Below, in pieces: positions 1-6,137 of a stretch of 6,847 nucleotides of DNA. Where the stretch lies: positions 1 through 6,847 of the forward strand of contig JASHZK010000191.1 of the NCBI GenBank assembly GCA_030042575.1. Direction: 5' to 3'. Origin of the DNA: Acidimicrobiales bacterium (GTDB lineage Bacteria; Actinomycetota; Acidimicrobiia; Acidimicrobiales; UBA8190). The notes below the pieces were generated by a model. It had not been told where the DNA came from, did not search any database, and saw only the letters and a list, made by a program, of their open reading frames with translations. Numbering within the stretch: the first letter of the stretch is position 1; each line of letters starts with the position of its first letter. The position numbers were made by a program, and so were the translations under genes.

Positions 1-540
1 GTGAGGGGATCTCAGAGCAACTTCCCGACGGGAACCGTCACCTTCTACGTGTGCGGGCCCCACTCCTCTTCGTGCACCTCGGAGGCGAACCAGGTCGGCA
101 GCACCATGTCCCTGAGCGGCACGTCCAACCCGGATACGGTCACCTCGGCGTCGTTCACGCCTACCTCGCCGGGAACCTGGTGCTTTGCAGCGGTGTACTC
201 GGGTGACTCCAACTACATCGGGAGCTCGGACACGAGCGCCGACGAGTGCTTCGTCGCCACCCCGGTGCCGCTGAAGCTGGTCACGACGTCACTGAAATCC
301 GGTACCCGAGGGGTCATGTACAGCGACACCCTCTCCGCCAGCGGCGGGACCAAGCCCTACAAGTGGTCCATCGTCTCGGGAACAAAGCCTCCTGGGCTGA
401 CGCTCACGAGCGGGGGGGTGCTGAAGGGCGTCCCGGCGCCGGCCGGCCACTACACCTTCACGGTCAAAGTGACCGACTCGAGTAATCCCACCAAGCACGC
501 AACCCGCCAATTCACGGTGACGATCAAGAACCAGTCGTAG
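1..540 (+). CDS. Ig-like domain surface or secreted protein, C-terminal part (5' truncated)
   Basis: The 179 visible codons read as two beta-sandwich modules. Residues 1-86 match bacterial Ig-like repeats of the group 3 kind: GTVTFYVCGP, then SASFTPTSPGTWCF and VYSGDSNYIGSS. Residues 93-177 resemble a putative Ig (He_PIG-type) domain, with SGGTKPYKWSIVSG, PPGLTL and YTFTVKVTDSSNP. Four cysteines (18, 25, 61, 83) lie in or at the edge of the first module and could form disulfides, suiting an exported protein. The window opens inside the first Ig fold, so the GTG at base 1 is probably an internal Val codon and the real start lies upstream. The stop TAG at 538-540 is followed by a strong hairpin. 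Such proteins usually act in cell-surface adhesion or carry enzymatic domains further upstream; the specific role cannot be told from this fragment. No membrane anchor or sorting signal is seen at the C-terminus. Confidence 0.75.
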   Translation: MRGSQSNFPTGTVTFYVCGPHSSSCTSEANQVGSTMSLSGTSNPDTVTSASFTPTSPGTWCFAAVYSGDSNYIGSSDTSADECFVATPVPLKLVTTSLKSGTRGVMYSDTLSASGGTKPYKWSIVSGTKPPGLTLTSGGVLKGVPAPAGHYTFTVKVTDSSNPTKHATRQFTVTIKNQS

Positions 541-546
541 CTGCGT

Positions 547-590
547 CCCGGCTAGCCCCTGTCGAGGATTCCAAACGGGGGCTAGCCGGG
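547..590 (+). terminator. Terminator-like hairpin after the Ig-domain gene
   Basis: CCCGGCTAGCCCC (547-559) is perfectly complementary to GGGGCTAGCCGGG (578-590): a 13-bp stem with an 18-nt loop, starting 7 nt after the stop codon. There is no T-tract after it, as is common for hairpin terminators in high-GC actinobacteria. The stem is symmetric and could work in both directions. Confidence 0.65.
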
Positions 591-700
591 CCTGCCACTC
601 GAGCTCGCCCGAGCCGCACCGGGCTCCGGGGAGGCTTCGCCGCATAGAAACCTGAGGCCGGCGGCGGTGGTCGACCCCCGAGGCGGGAGACGCATTCGCC

Positions 701-706
701 TACACT
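701..706 (+). promoter_or_regulatory. Candidate -10 element of the tRNA-Lys promoter
   Basis: TACACT lies 7 nt before the first base of the mature tRNA, the distance expected if transcription starts at or near the tRNA 5' end. No good -35 is found at the right spacing; GTCGAC at 670-675 is too far upstream (25 nt). The call rests on the hexamer and its position only. Confidence 0.35.
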
Positions 707-712
707 GCCCGT

Positions 713-784
713 GCGCCTCTAGCTCAATGGCAGAGCAACGGACTCTTAATCCGCAGGTTGGGGGTTCGAATCCCCCGGGGCGCA
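713..784 (+). tRNA. tRNA-Lys, anticodon CUU
   Basis: A full cloverleaf folds by eye. The acceptor stem GCGCCTC (713-719) pairs with GGGGCGC (777-783), with one T-G wobble. The D stem is GCTC/GAGC (722-725/733-736). The anticodon stem spans 738-742/750-754 with one A-C mismatch at its outer end. The anticodon loop CTCTTAA (743-749) places CTT at 745-747. The T stem GGGGG/CCCCC (760-764/772-776) carries the loop TTCGAAT. Position 784 is the A discriminator. The next bases are CGT, so the 3' CCA is not encoded and must be added enzymatically. It decodes AAG, the preferred Lys codon of a high-GC genome. No copy of its 3' end was seen elsewhere in the window, so there is no sign of a tRNA-borne attachment site here. 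Confidence 0.96.
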
Positions 785-1011
785 CGTTCTCCCCCGAGGC
801 GCAAGCACCGAGCGGACCGTCGCCTCGCTCCACTCAGGCCGTTTCGACTCATTGGACGCGGCGCCGCCGGTTCCCCCGCGTCCCCCCGCGCTGGCGGCTG
901 GGCTCGTCAGCGCTGAGCTTCGCATGTGCACCACCGTCGAGTTCGACGTGAGCGCGTGGGCAGCGCCAACCGGCGGCTCGCAGCACACCAGGGCTCCAGT
1001 CCCGACGAGCA
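785..1011. other. Non-coding spacer between the tRNA and the iron operon
   Basis: No credible gene is seen. Reading frames here are GC-driven, lack a ribosome binding site and recognisable motifs, and several run across the tRNA. The one structure found is CGAGGCG (795-801) pairing with CGCCTCG (821-827) around a 19-nt loop. It could help end the tRNA transcript but is weak. The rest of the stretch shows no repeats or promoter that I can support. Confidence 0.5.
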
Positions 1012-1051
1012 CCCGGCCAGGCCGACCGGGTGGCTGTTCGGCCTGGCCGGG
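1012..1051. terminator. 14-bp perfect hairpin just upstream of the iron operon promoter
   Basis: CCCGGCCAGGCCGA (1012-1025) pairs without mismatch with TCGGCCTGGCCGGG (1038-1051), leaving a 12-nt loop. There is no T-tract on either side. It sits over 220 nt past the tRNA and 9 nt before the proposed -35 box of the iron operon. A terminator or insulator that stops read-through from the tRNA side into the regulated operon is the simplest reading. A role as a protein-binding palindrome is possible but less likely with a 12-nt gap. Confidence 0.5.
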
Positions 1052-1060
1052 CCCGCGGAT

Positions 1061-1089
1061 TTGGTGGGGCTAAGTCTGTACCCTAGGAT
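1061..1089 (+). promoter_or_regulatory. Sigma-70-type promoter of the iron-uptake operon
   Basis: TTGGTG (1061-1066) and TAGGAT (1084-1089) are separated by 17 nt, the ideal spacing. TAGGAT is a frequent -10 form in actinobacteria. The predicted transcription start is near 1096, leaving a leader of roughly 45 nt before the preferred ATG at 1141. It is the only promoter-like pair found before the five-gene operon, and its -10 is covered by the iron box described separately. Confidence 0.5.
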
Positions 1090-1101
1090 AGGGTTACCTA
1101 A
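1083..1101. promoter_or_regulatory. DtxR/IdeR-type iron box (operator)
   Basis: CTAGGATAGGGTTACCTAA agrees with the known 19-bp DtxR/IdeR operator consensus TTAGGTTAGSCTAACCTAA at 15 of 19 positions (S = C or G), counted by eye. Both outer half-sites (TAGG and CCTAA) are kept. The site spans the -10 hexamer and the predicted start point, the classical position for repression by blocking RNA polymerase. The operon encodes ferric-iron uptake and ends with a DtxR-family gene, so an autoregulated, metal-repressed unit is a coherent inference. Confidence 0.6.
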
Positions 1102-1140
1102 CTGCAGGGGACCGTGAGCACTAGGGGCAGGAACGACCGG

Positions 1141-1581
1141 ATGCGGTGGAACTGGCCGGGCACCAGGGGCGACGGTGCCACGGCTCGGCGTCGGCACCAG
1201 ACGGTTCGCCGGCCACGGGGCATCTCCTTCCTCCGCATGGGACCGCCCCTGCTCGGCGCCGGTCTGCTGGCGACGGCGCTCGCCGGGTGCACGGGATCGA
1301 CCCAGGCCTCGAGCTCGTCGGTACGCAGCACCTGCCAACAGGTGGGCGCCGTCCTGAGCGACGGCCCAGACCCGTCGGCGGACCCCGTGGGCTACGCCGA
1401 GGCACAGCCTGTCCAGTTGCACGGGATCAGCACGACTGACCGACCCCTGCGCACGGCCATCGATGAGCTGGCCGATGCGTACCAAGACTTCTTCGATACA
1501 AACGGCAGCCGGGCCGCCCAGAGCGCCGTCGACCAGGCCGGCAAGAAGCTCGACTCCATCTGTCCCGGAGTGACCTCATGA
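1141..1581 (+). CDS. Small lipoprotein of unknown function, first gene of the iron operon
   Basis: I do not recognise this 146-residue protein. From the ATG at 1141, which has AGGA at 1129-1132 with an 8-nt gap, it has a long Arg-rich N-region (RRR, then RRPR), a hydrophobic stretch GPPLLGAGLLATALAG and a lipobox LAGC with Cys50, so it should be a lipid-anchored outer-face protein. A GTG at 1114 (155 residues) and an ATG at 1237 are alternative starts; 1237 has no Shine-Dalgarno and almost no charged N-region. After a Ser-rich linker come about 80 polar, probably helical residues. Cys65 and Cys141 near the two ends of the mature part could form a disulfide. A segment around DGPDPSADPVGYAEAQ is Pro/Asp-rich. 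The stop overlaps the start of the binding-protein gene (ATGA), so the two are translationally coupled. A helper role in iron capture is inferred from position alone. Confidence 0.7.
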   Translation: MRWNWPGTRGDGATARRRHQTVRRPRGISFLRMGPPLLGAGLLATALAGCTGSTQASSSSVRSTCQQVGAVLSDGPDPSADPVGYAEAQPVQLHGISTTDRPLRTAIDELADAYQDFFDTNGSRAAQSAVDQAGKKLDSICPGVTS

Positions 1582-2615
1582 GGGGCCGGCTCAGGACCTC
1601 GGCTGCTGCTGTGTGCGCCCTGGTGGGAGCGGCCGCCACCCTCTCAGCCTGCGCCGCCTCGGGATCCGGGCCGAGCATCACGCTCTACAACGGCCAGCAC
1701 GAGCAGACGGCCGACTCGGTGATCGCCGGCTTCGAAAAGGCCACGGGGATCACGGTGAACGTCCGCAACGACGACGAGGACATCCTGGCCGACGACATCG
1801 TCACCGAAGGCGCGCATTCTCCGGCCGACGTGATCTGGACCGAGAACTCCCCGGCTCTGGAGTACCTCCAGGGAAAGGGCCTCCTGGCCAAAGTGGATGC
1901 CTCCACCCTGGCCGAGACCCCCAGTCAGTACGACTCCCCCCGAGGGGACTGGGTGGGTGTGTCGGCACGGGTGAGTGTGTTGATCTACAACCCCAGCCTG
2001 ATCACAGAGAGCCAACTCCCCACCACCGTGCTCGGGCTGGCCAACCCCCGCTACCGGGGAAAGCTGGCTTTCGCCGCCGGCGAGACGGACTTCCAGCCGA
2101 TCGTCACCGCCGTCGTTCGTGCCTACGGGAAGGCCGAAGCCCTGTCGTGGCTCAAAGGCATCAACGCCAATGCCCGTGGCCATGTCTATCCCGACAACGA
2201 GACGATCGCCGACGAGGTCAATCGGGGAGAGGTCGCCTTCGGGGTCGTGAACCAGTACTACTGGTACCGCATGAGGGCCGAGATCGGTTCGGCCAACATG
2301 CACTCGGAGATCACCTACTTCGCGCCACGGAATCCGGGCTATGTCGTGGACGTCTCGGGGGCGGCAGTGCTCAAGTCCTCGAGGCACCAGGCGGCGGCCC
2401 AGAAGTTCCTGGCCTATCTGGTGAGCAGGCAGGGCCAGGAGATCATCGGGGACCCCTCCAAGTCCATCAGCTTCGAGTACCCGATCGCCTCAGGGGTGAC
2501 CACCAAAGCCCCGGAGACCCCCTTCAGCCAGCTACAGCCCTACCCCATCACCGTCGGCCAGTTGGGGGACGGATCGACCGCCATCAACCTGCTCAGAGAG
2601 GCGGGTCTGCTGTGA
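1578..2615 (+). CDS. fbpA: Ferric-iron ABC transporter, substrate-binding lipoprotein (FbpA-like)
   Basis: 345 residues, the usual size of the family. A signal peptide ends in the lipobox LSAC (Cys25), so the mature protein is tethered to the outside of the membrane. It follows Haemophilus/Neisseria FbpA closely as I recall that sequence: YNGQHEQ (His41), SPADVIWTEN (Glu89), NQYYWYR (Tyr227, Tyr228) and VSGAAVLKSSRHQAAAQKF. His41, Glu89 and the Tyr pair match the Fe3+ ligands H9, E57, Y195 and Y196 of FbpA. The loop that supplies anion contacts in Haemophilus FbpA (Ser-Gly-Ala) aligns here with Glu169-Thr-Asp171, so the synergistic anion may differ or be absent. Start ATG 1578 has GGAG at 1567-1570 and overlaps the previous stop by 4 nt. 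The partners follow directly. Other trivalent-metal or organophosphonate binding proteins share the fold, but the ligand set favours iron. Confidence 0.9.
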   Translation: MRGRLRTSAAAVCALVGAAATLSACAASGSGPSITLYNGQHEQTADSVIAGFEKATGITVNVRNDDEDILADDIVTEGAHSPADVIWTENSPALEYLQGKGLLAKVDASTLAETPSQYDSPRGDWVGVSARVSVLIYNPSLITESQLPTTVLGLANPRYRGKLAFAAGETDFQPIVTAVVRAYGKAEALSWLKGINANARGHVYPDNETIADEVNRGEVAFGVVNQYYWYRMRAEIGSANMHSEITYFAPRNPGYVVDVSGAAVLKSSRHQAAAQKFLAYLVSRQGQEIIGDPSKSISFEYPIASGVTTKAPETPFSQLQPYPITVGQLGDGSTAINLLREAGLL

Positions 2616-2622
2616 TGCGGCG

Positions 2623-4206
2623 GTGACGGCCTCGACGGTCGCCCCGGGACTCGCCCTGCCGGTGCGGGGCCGGCAACCGCCGCGGGTGCTGTTCGCCATC
2701 AGTGCCGTGGTGGCCGCCATCCTCCTGGCACCACTCGTCTTCCTGCTCGTCGAGGCGCAGGGCGCCGGCGTCTCGACCATCGCCCACCTCGTCTGGCGAT
2801 CGCTCACCGCCACCCTCCTGTGGAACACGGTACGGCTGACGGTGGTGGTGTCCGTGTTGTGCGCCGTCATCGGAACGCTGGCGGCGTGGTGCGTCGAGCG
2901 CACGGACCTTCCCGGCCGCCATGTCTGGGCCGTACTGGTCGTGGTCCCCTTCGCCATCCCGGATTTCGTCGTGAGTTTCGGCTGGGCGTCACTGAGCACC
3001 TGGGTCCAGGGATTTCGCGGTGCGGTGCTCGTCATGACCCTCGCCGTCTATCCACTCGTCTACCTGCCGGTGGCCGCCAGCCTCCGTAGCGCCGATCCCG
3101 CCCAAGAGGAAGTCGCCCGCAGCCTCGGCTTCGGCCGGGTCCGAACCTTCCTGCGCGTGACGCTCCCCCAGGCGCGTGCCGCCATCCTGGGTGGCTGCGT
3201 CCTCGTGGCTCTCGTCATCCTGGCCGAGTACGGCGCCTTCGAGATCCTCGGCTACCAGACCTTCACGACCGAGATCTTCACCGAGTTCCAGGTCTCGTTC
3301 AACGTGCCGACCGCCTCCGCCCTGTCCCTCGTTCTGGTGGTCTTCGGCGCCCTCGTGCTGGCCGGTGACCTTTTCGCCCGTGGACGGGGCCGAGTGGTGC
3401 GAACCGCCTCCCTGGCCCAGCGCGTCATCCCGCGACAGCGCCTCGGACGGGCCACCCCTCCGGTGCTGGCCGCCTTCGTCGCCCTGGTGGGGCTGGCACT
3501 GGGCGTGCCCGTGGGCTCGGCCGTCTACTGGATGTTCGAGGGGGGTGCCCACGCCCTGGCCGGGGTGTCCATCCTCGACGCCGGGTGGCACACTGCGTTC
3601 TACAGCGGCAGCGCTGCCGCCTTGGCCACCGTGGCGGCGCTGCCCGTCGCCCTGCTGGCGGTGCGCCACGGACGGCGCCCGGCTCTGCTGCTCGAGCGCA
3701 GCACGTTCGTCGTCCTGGCCATGCCCGGCCTGGTCATCGCCCTGGCCCTGAGCTACTTCTCCGAACGTTACGCCGACGGATTCGCCTCGGGGAGCGCGTC
3801 GATGCTCATCGTGGCCTACGCCATCTTGTTCTTCCCCCTGGCCTTGGTGGGGGTACGGGCCTCGGTGGCCCACGCCTCGGTCCGCCTCGAAGAGACAGGC
3901 CGCTCTCTCGGTCAAAGCCGGGTGACGGTCTTCCGCAGGGTCACCTTCCCCCTGGTCGGTCCGGGTCTGGCCGCCGCCTTCTGCCTGGTGTTCCTGGCCG
4001 CGGTGACCGAGCTCACCGCCACGCTGCTGCTGGTGCCCACCGGGGTGCAGACCTTGGCCACACAATTCTGGTCGTACCAGCAGAACCTCTCCTACGGCCA
4101 AGCCGCTCCGTTCGCGCTGGTCATCATCGCCATCGCCGCCGTGCCCAGCTACGTCCTGGGCCGTTACTTCGATCGCCTGCCCGCCCGAGCCACGAGGTCC
4201 ACGTGA
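2623..4206 (+). CDS. fbpB: Ferric-iron ABC transporter, fused two-domain permease (FbpB-like)
   Basis: 527 residues with about twelve hydrophobic segments arranged as two MetI-like permease halves in one chain, the format of FbpB. Each half has its ATPase-contacting EAA loop: [11 protein letters not shown] at 162-172 followed by LP at 181-182, and [11 protein letters not shown] at 423-433 followed by P443. The halves are joined by a basic, less hydrophobic linker around residues 252-278. It forms the membrane channel that takes metal from the binding lipoprotein and couples to the ATPase. The start is a GTG 7 nt after the previous stop. No good Shine-Dalgarno stands before it, so translation probably depends on ribosomes finishing the upstream gene. 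An ATG at 2615 is out of frame. The stop overlaps the ATPase start (GTGA). Thiamine and phosphonate importers also use fused permeases; the neighbours decide for iron. Confidence 0.9.
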   Translation: MTASTVAPGLALPVRGRQPPRVLFAISAVVAAILLAPLVFLLVEAQGAGVSTIAHLVWRSLTATLLWNTVRLTVVVSVLCAVIGTLAAWCVERTDLPGRHVWAVLVVVPFAIPDFVVSFGWASLSTWVQGFRGAVLVMTLAVYPLVYLPVAASLRSADPAQEEVARSLGFGRVRTFLRVTLPQARAAILGGCVLVALVILAEYGAFEILGYQTFTTEIFTEFQVSFNVPTASALSLVLVVFGALVLAGDLFARGRGRVVRTASLAQRVIPRQRLGRATPPVLAAFVALVGLALGVPVGSAVYWMFEGGAHALAGVSILDAGWHTAFYSGSAAALATVAALPVALLAVRHGRRPALLLERSTFVVLAMPGLVIALALSYFSERYADGFASGSASMLIVAYAILFFPLALVGVRASVAHASVRLEETGRSLGQSRVTVFRRVTFPLVGPGLAAAFCLVFLAAVTELTATLLLVPTGVQTLATQFWSYQQNLSYGQAAPFALVIIAIAAVPSYVLGRYFDRLPARATRST

Positions 4207-5339
4207 ACTCCCAGTACTCCGACCTGGTCGCTTCGGGGTTGTACAAGTCCTTCAGACAGCAGGCGGTGCTCACCGGCATCGACCTCGACGTGCCCGCCGG
4301 CAGCTTCCTGGCCGTGCTCGGGCCCTCCGGCAGTGGCAAGACCACCCTGCTCAGGGTCCTGGCCGGCTTCGAGCGGCCCGACCGGGGGAGCGTGGCCATG
4401 GGAGGCAGGATCGTCGACGACAGCCGCAGCCATGTTCCTCCCGAGAAGCGGCGAATCGGCTATGTCGCCCAGGAGGCCAACCTCTTCCCCCACCTCACCG
4501 TCGAGGCCAACATCGGCTTCGGCGTCCCCCGGCGTCGACGCCAAGGCCACCGGGCGGGGGAGCTGCTCGAATCCCTGGGTCTCTCCTCACTCACCTCCCG
4601 CTATCCGCACCAGTTGTCGGGAGGCCAGCAACAGCGGGTCGCCGTGGCCCGGGCCTTGGCCGTGGAGCCCTCCCTGGTGCTCCTCGACGAGCCCTTCGCC
4701 TCACTGGACCCCGGTCTGCGAGGCGCCGTCCGTGCCGACATCCACGCGATCCTGAGCCGGGCGGGAGCGACCACCATCCTCGTGACCCACGACCAGGACG
4801 AGGCGTTGTCCATCGCCGACAAGGTGGCGGTGATCCGCAACGGCGTGATCGCCCAGACCGGCACCCCGCACGAGCTCTATGTCCATCCGGTCGACGCCGA
4901 GCTGGCCCGTTTCGTGGGCGAGGCCAACCTGATCGACGGCACCGCCAGCTCCGGCCTGGTCGACACGGCCTTGGGTCTCCTGCCGGTCGTCGGAGGGCTT
5001 CGAACGGAAACGGGGAAGGCCGTGACCGTGCTGGTCCGCCCGGAACAGATGAGGATCGACCACCACCCGGCAGCCGACGGTGCCCCGGCCCACGTCGTCA
5101 GTGTCGAGTACTACGGACACGACGCCGTCGTCCGTGTGGTCCCTGCCGCGTCCACCCTCCCGTCGCAGATCGTCGTCCGGGTGATGGGTGACGCCCCTTA
5201 CGGGCCGGGGCAGGCCGTTTCCCTGAGCGTCGGGGGACCGGTGAAAGCGTGGCCCCGGCATGGCACCGATCCGGAGCCCGGCTCGGGCGAGCCCGGGACC
5301 CGGTCCGCCGGGGACAGCGCCGAGAGCAGGAGGAGGTAA
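4203..5339 (+). CDS. fbpC: Ferric-iron ABC transporter, ATP-binding protein (FbpC-like)
   Basis: 378 residues from the GTG at 4203, chosen because GAGG lies 5 nt upstream (4194-4197) and the start overlaps the permease stop by 4 nt; the open frame upstream lies inside the permease gene. All nucleotide-binding motifs are present: A-loop Tyr14, Walker A GPSGSGKT (40-47), Q-loop Gln90, signature LSGGQQQR (138-145), Walker B LVLLDEP (158-164), D-loop SLDP (167-170) and H-loop His196. The C-terminal part (about 240-348) is a TOBE-like regulatory domain with [10 protein letters not shown], typical of the Fbp/Pot/Mal ATPases. The last 28 residues are a Pro/Gly/Ser-rich tail. It energises import on the cytoplasmic face of the permease. 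The final three codons before TAA are all AGG, and they double as the Shine-Dalgarno of the next gene. Confidence 0.92.
   Translation: MNSQYSDLVASGLYKSFRQQAVLTGIDLDVPAGSFLAVLGPSGSGKTTLLRVLAGFERPDRGSVAMGGRIVDDSRSHVPPEKRRIGYVAQEANLFPHLTVEANIGFGVPRRRRQGHRAGELLESLGLSSLTSRYPHQLSGGQQQRVAVARALAVEPSLVLLDEPFASLDPGLRGAVRADIHAILSRAGATTILVTHDQDEALSIADKVAVIRNGVIAQTGTPHELYVHPVDAELARFVGEANLIDGTASSGLVDTALGLLPVVGGLRTETGKAVTVLVRPEQMRIDHHPAADGAPAHVVSVEYYGHDAVVRVVPAASTLPSQIVVRVMGDAPYGPGQAVSLSVGGPVKAWPRHGTDPEPGSGEPGTRSAGDSAESRRR
5331..5336 (+). promoter_or_regulatory. Perfect Shine-Dalgarno of the DtxR-family gene
   Basis: AGGAGG ends 6 nt before the GTG at 5343. It is the strongest ribosome binding site in the operon and settles the start of the repressor. 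It lies inside the ATPase gene, directly before that gene's TAA (5337-5339), so the repressor can be translated efficiently on its own as well as by coupling. Confidence 0.8.
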
Positions 5340-5342
5340 CGC

Positions 5343-6014
5343 GTGCCCGCTGGCTTCCATCCACCGGTCGAGGAATACCTGAAGGTCACCTACGAGCTCG
5401 AGGAGGAGGGTATCGCCGTCATCCGGGCCCGTTTGGCCGAGCGACTCGGGCACTCGGGCCCGACCGTGACCGAGACGGTGCGCCGACTGGTCGAGAGCGG
5501 TCACCTCGAGGTCCACGAACGCGCTCTTCGCCTGACCAAGCAGGGCCGGGCACGGGCCGAGGAGGTCGTCCGCCGTCACCGGCTGGCCGAGCGCCTGCTG
5601 GCCGACGTCATCGGGCTCGAGTGGCCCAAGGTCCACCAGGAGGCCGGGCGTTGGGAGCACGTGATCTCCGACGACGTCGAACGGCGACTGGTCGTGCTGC
5701 TCGACGACCCCGCCACCTGCCCGCACGGAAACCCCATCCCGGGCTCGAGCCGCCCGCCCGGCCACCTTCGTCTGCTGTCGGACGCCCAGCCCGGCGAAGA
5801 GGTGTGCCTGGGGCGGATCACCGAGACGGTGGAGGTCGACCTCGACACCCTGGAGTACCTCGACGCCCATGGCTTTCGCCCCGGGACGCGGGCCGGCGTC
5901 AAGGACCGGGCCCCGGACGGCACCCTGACCCTGGCCGTGGGCAAGACGACCCTGGCCGTGAGCCCTGCTCTGGCCGCCCAGCTCTATGTGGAGGACCTGA
6001 CGGCCGTGCCGTAG
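5343..6014 (+). CDS. DtxR-family metal-dependent transcriptional repressor
   Basis: 223 residues in the three-part DtxR/IdeR layout. Residues 5-66 form the winged helix, with EYLKVTYELEEEG and SGPTVTETV. Residues 67-140 form the dimerisation and metal domain, with RRHRLAERLL, RWEHVISDDVERRL and GNPIPG. Residues 148-223 form the SH3-like domain. Against C. diphtheriae DtxR (recalled), the ancillary metal ligands are kept: His79, Glu83, His98, Glu161 (E170) and Glu164 (Q173). At the primary site Glu105 and His106 are kept, but Met10 is replaced by Glu11 and Cys102 by Gly102. Gln43 of the DNA-reading helix aligns with Glu44. The protein should bind DNA as a metal-loaded dimer; its likely target is the iron box at 1083-1101, giving feedback on its own operon. 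Iron is favoured by context, but the altered site leaves manganese or another metal possible. The start GTG has a perfect Shine-Dalgarno and follows the ATPase by 3 nt. Confidence 0.93.
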   Translation: MPAGFHPPVEEYLKVTYELEEEGIAVIRARLAERLGHSGPTVTETVRRLVESGHLEVHERALRLTKQGRARAEEVVRRHRLAERLLADVIGLEWPKVHQEAGRWEHVISDDVERRLVVLLDDPATCPHGNPIPGSSRPPGHLRLLSDAQPGEEVCLGRITETVEVDLDTLEYLDAHGFRPGTRAGVKDRAPDGTLTLAVGKTTLAVSPALAAQLYVEDLTAVP

Positions 6015-6036
6015 GCCGGCGACGGCCGCCCGGCTC

Positions 6037-6126
6037 TCAGTAGCGAGGGGGATGCCGCTGCATCGCCCATCTGGTGATGGAGATCTGCATCCCCAGTGTC
6101 CGGAACACAGATCGCAGAGCTGCCAT
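6037..6126 (-). CDS. Possible 29-codon small ORF with perfect Shine-Dalgarno
   Basis: On the minus strand AGGAGG (complement of 6131-6136) is followed by TCAC and ATG at 6126-6124. The frame gives 29 residues starting MAALRSVFRTLG and ending QRHPPRY, then TGA at 6039-6037. The peptide is basic and mildly amphipathic, with no signal peptide, no Cys and no hydrophobic membrane span. About 21 of 29 codons end in G or C, lower than the large genes here. It is convergent with the repressor gene, whose stop is 22 nt away, and three 16-bp repeats stand just before its Shine-Dalgarno. It matches no peptide I know. It could be a real small protein, a leader peptide without a following gene, or a chance frame. 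Confidence 0.35.
   Translation of the reverse strand: MAALRSVFRTLGMQISITRWAMQRHPPRY
6048..6094. other. Nested stem-loop after the iron operon, possible terminator
   Basis: GGGGATGC (6048-6055) pairs with GCATCCCC (6087-6094), and inside it CCATC (6067-6071) pairs with GATGG (6076-6080) around TGGT. It begins 34 nt after the repressor stop. There is no T-tract. It may end the operon transcript, and it lies within the small minus-strand ORF. A shorter GCCGG/CCGGC hairpin (6015-6019/6030-6034) stands directly at the stop. Confidence 0.35.
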
Positions 6127-6137
6127 GTGACCTCCTC

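Noticed and set aside
713..785. tRNA as an integration site for a mobile element
   Set aside because: No direct repeat of the tRNA 3' end, no integrase and no transposase are present in the window.
746..1012. Minus-strand open frame that includes a GDSNPQPAD segment
   Set aside because: The familiar-looking peptide is the antisense translation of the tRNA; the frame runs through the tRNA and has no ribosome binding site.
852..1073. Plus-strand open frame with a segment MCTTVEFDVSAW in the spacer
   Set aside because: It is Pro/Gly/Arg-rich further on, crosses the 14-bp hairpin, has no Shine-Dalgarno and resembles no family I know.
2989..4101. Long (370-codon) minus-strand open frame opposite the permease gene
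   Set aside because: The composition is Gly/Gln/Glu/His-rich low-complexity, typical of the antisense of a GC-rich membrane protein gene; the plus strand clearly encodes the permease.
4701..5870. Long (389-codon) minus-strand open frame opposite the ATPase and repressor genes
   Set aside because: It spans two well-supported plus-strand genes and shows no motifs; it is a shadow frame of GC-rich coding DNA.
5249..6043. Plus-strand open frame overlapping the repressor gene
   Set aside because: It is Arg/Gly/Pro-rich nonsense in another frame; the repressor frame matches DtxR along its whole length.
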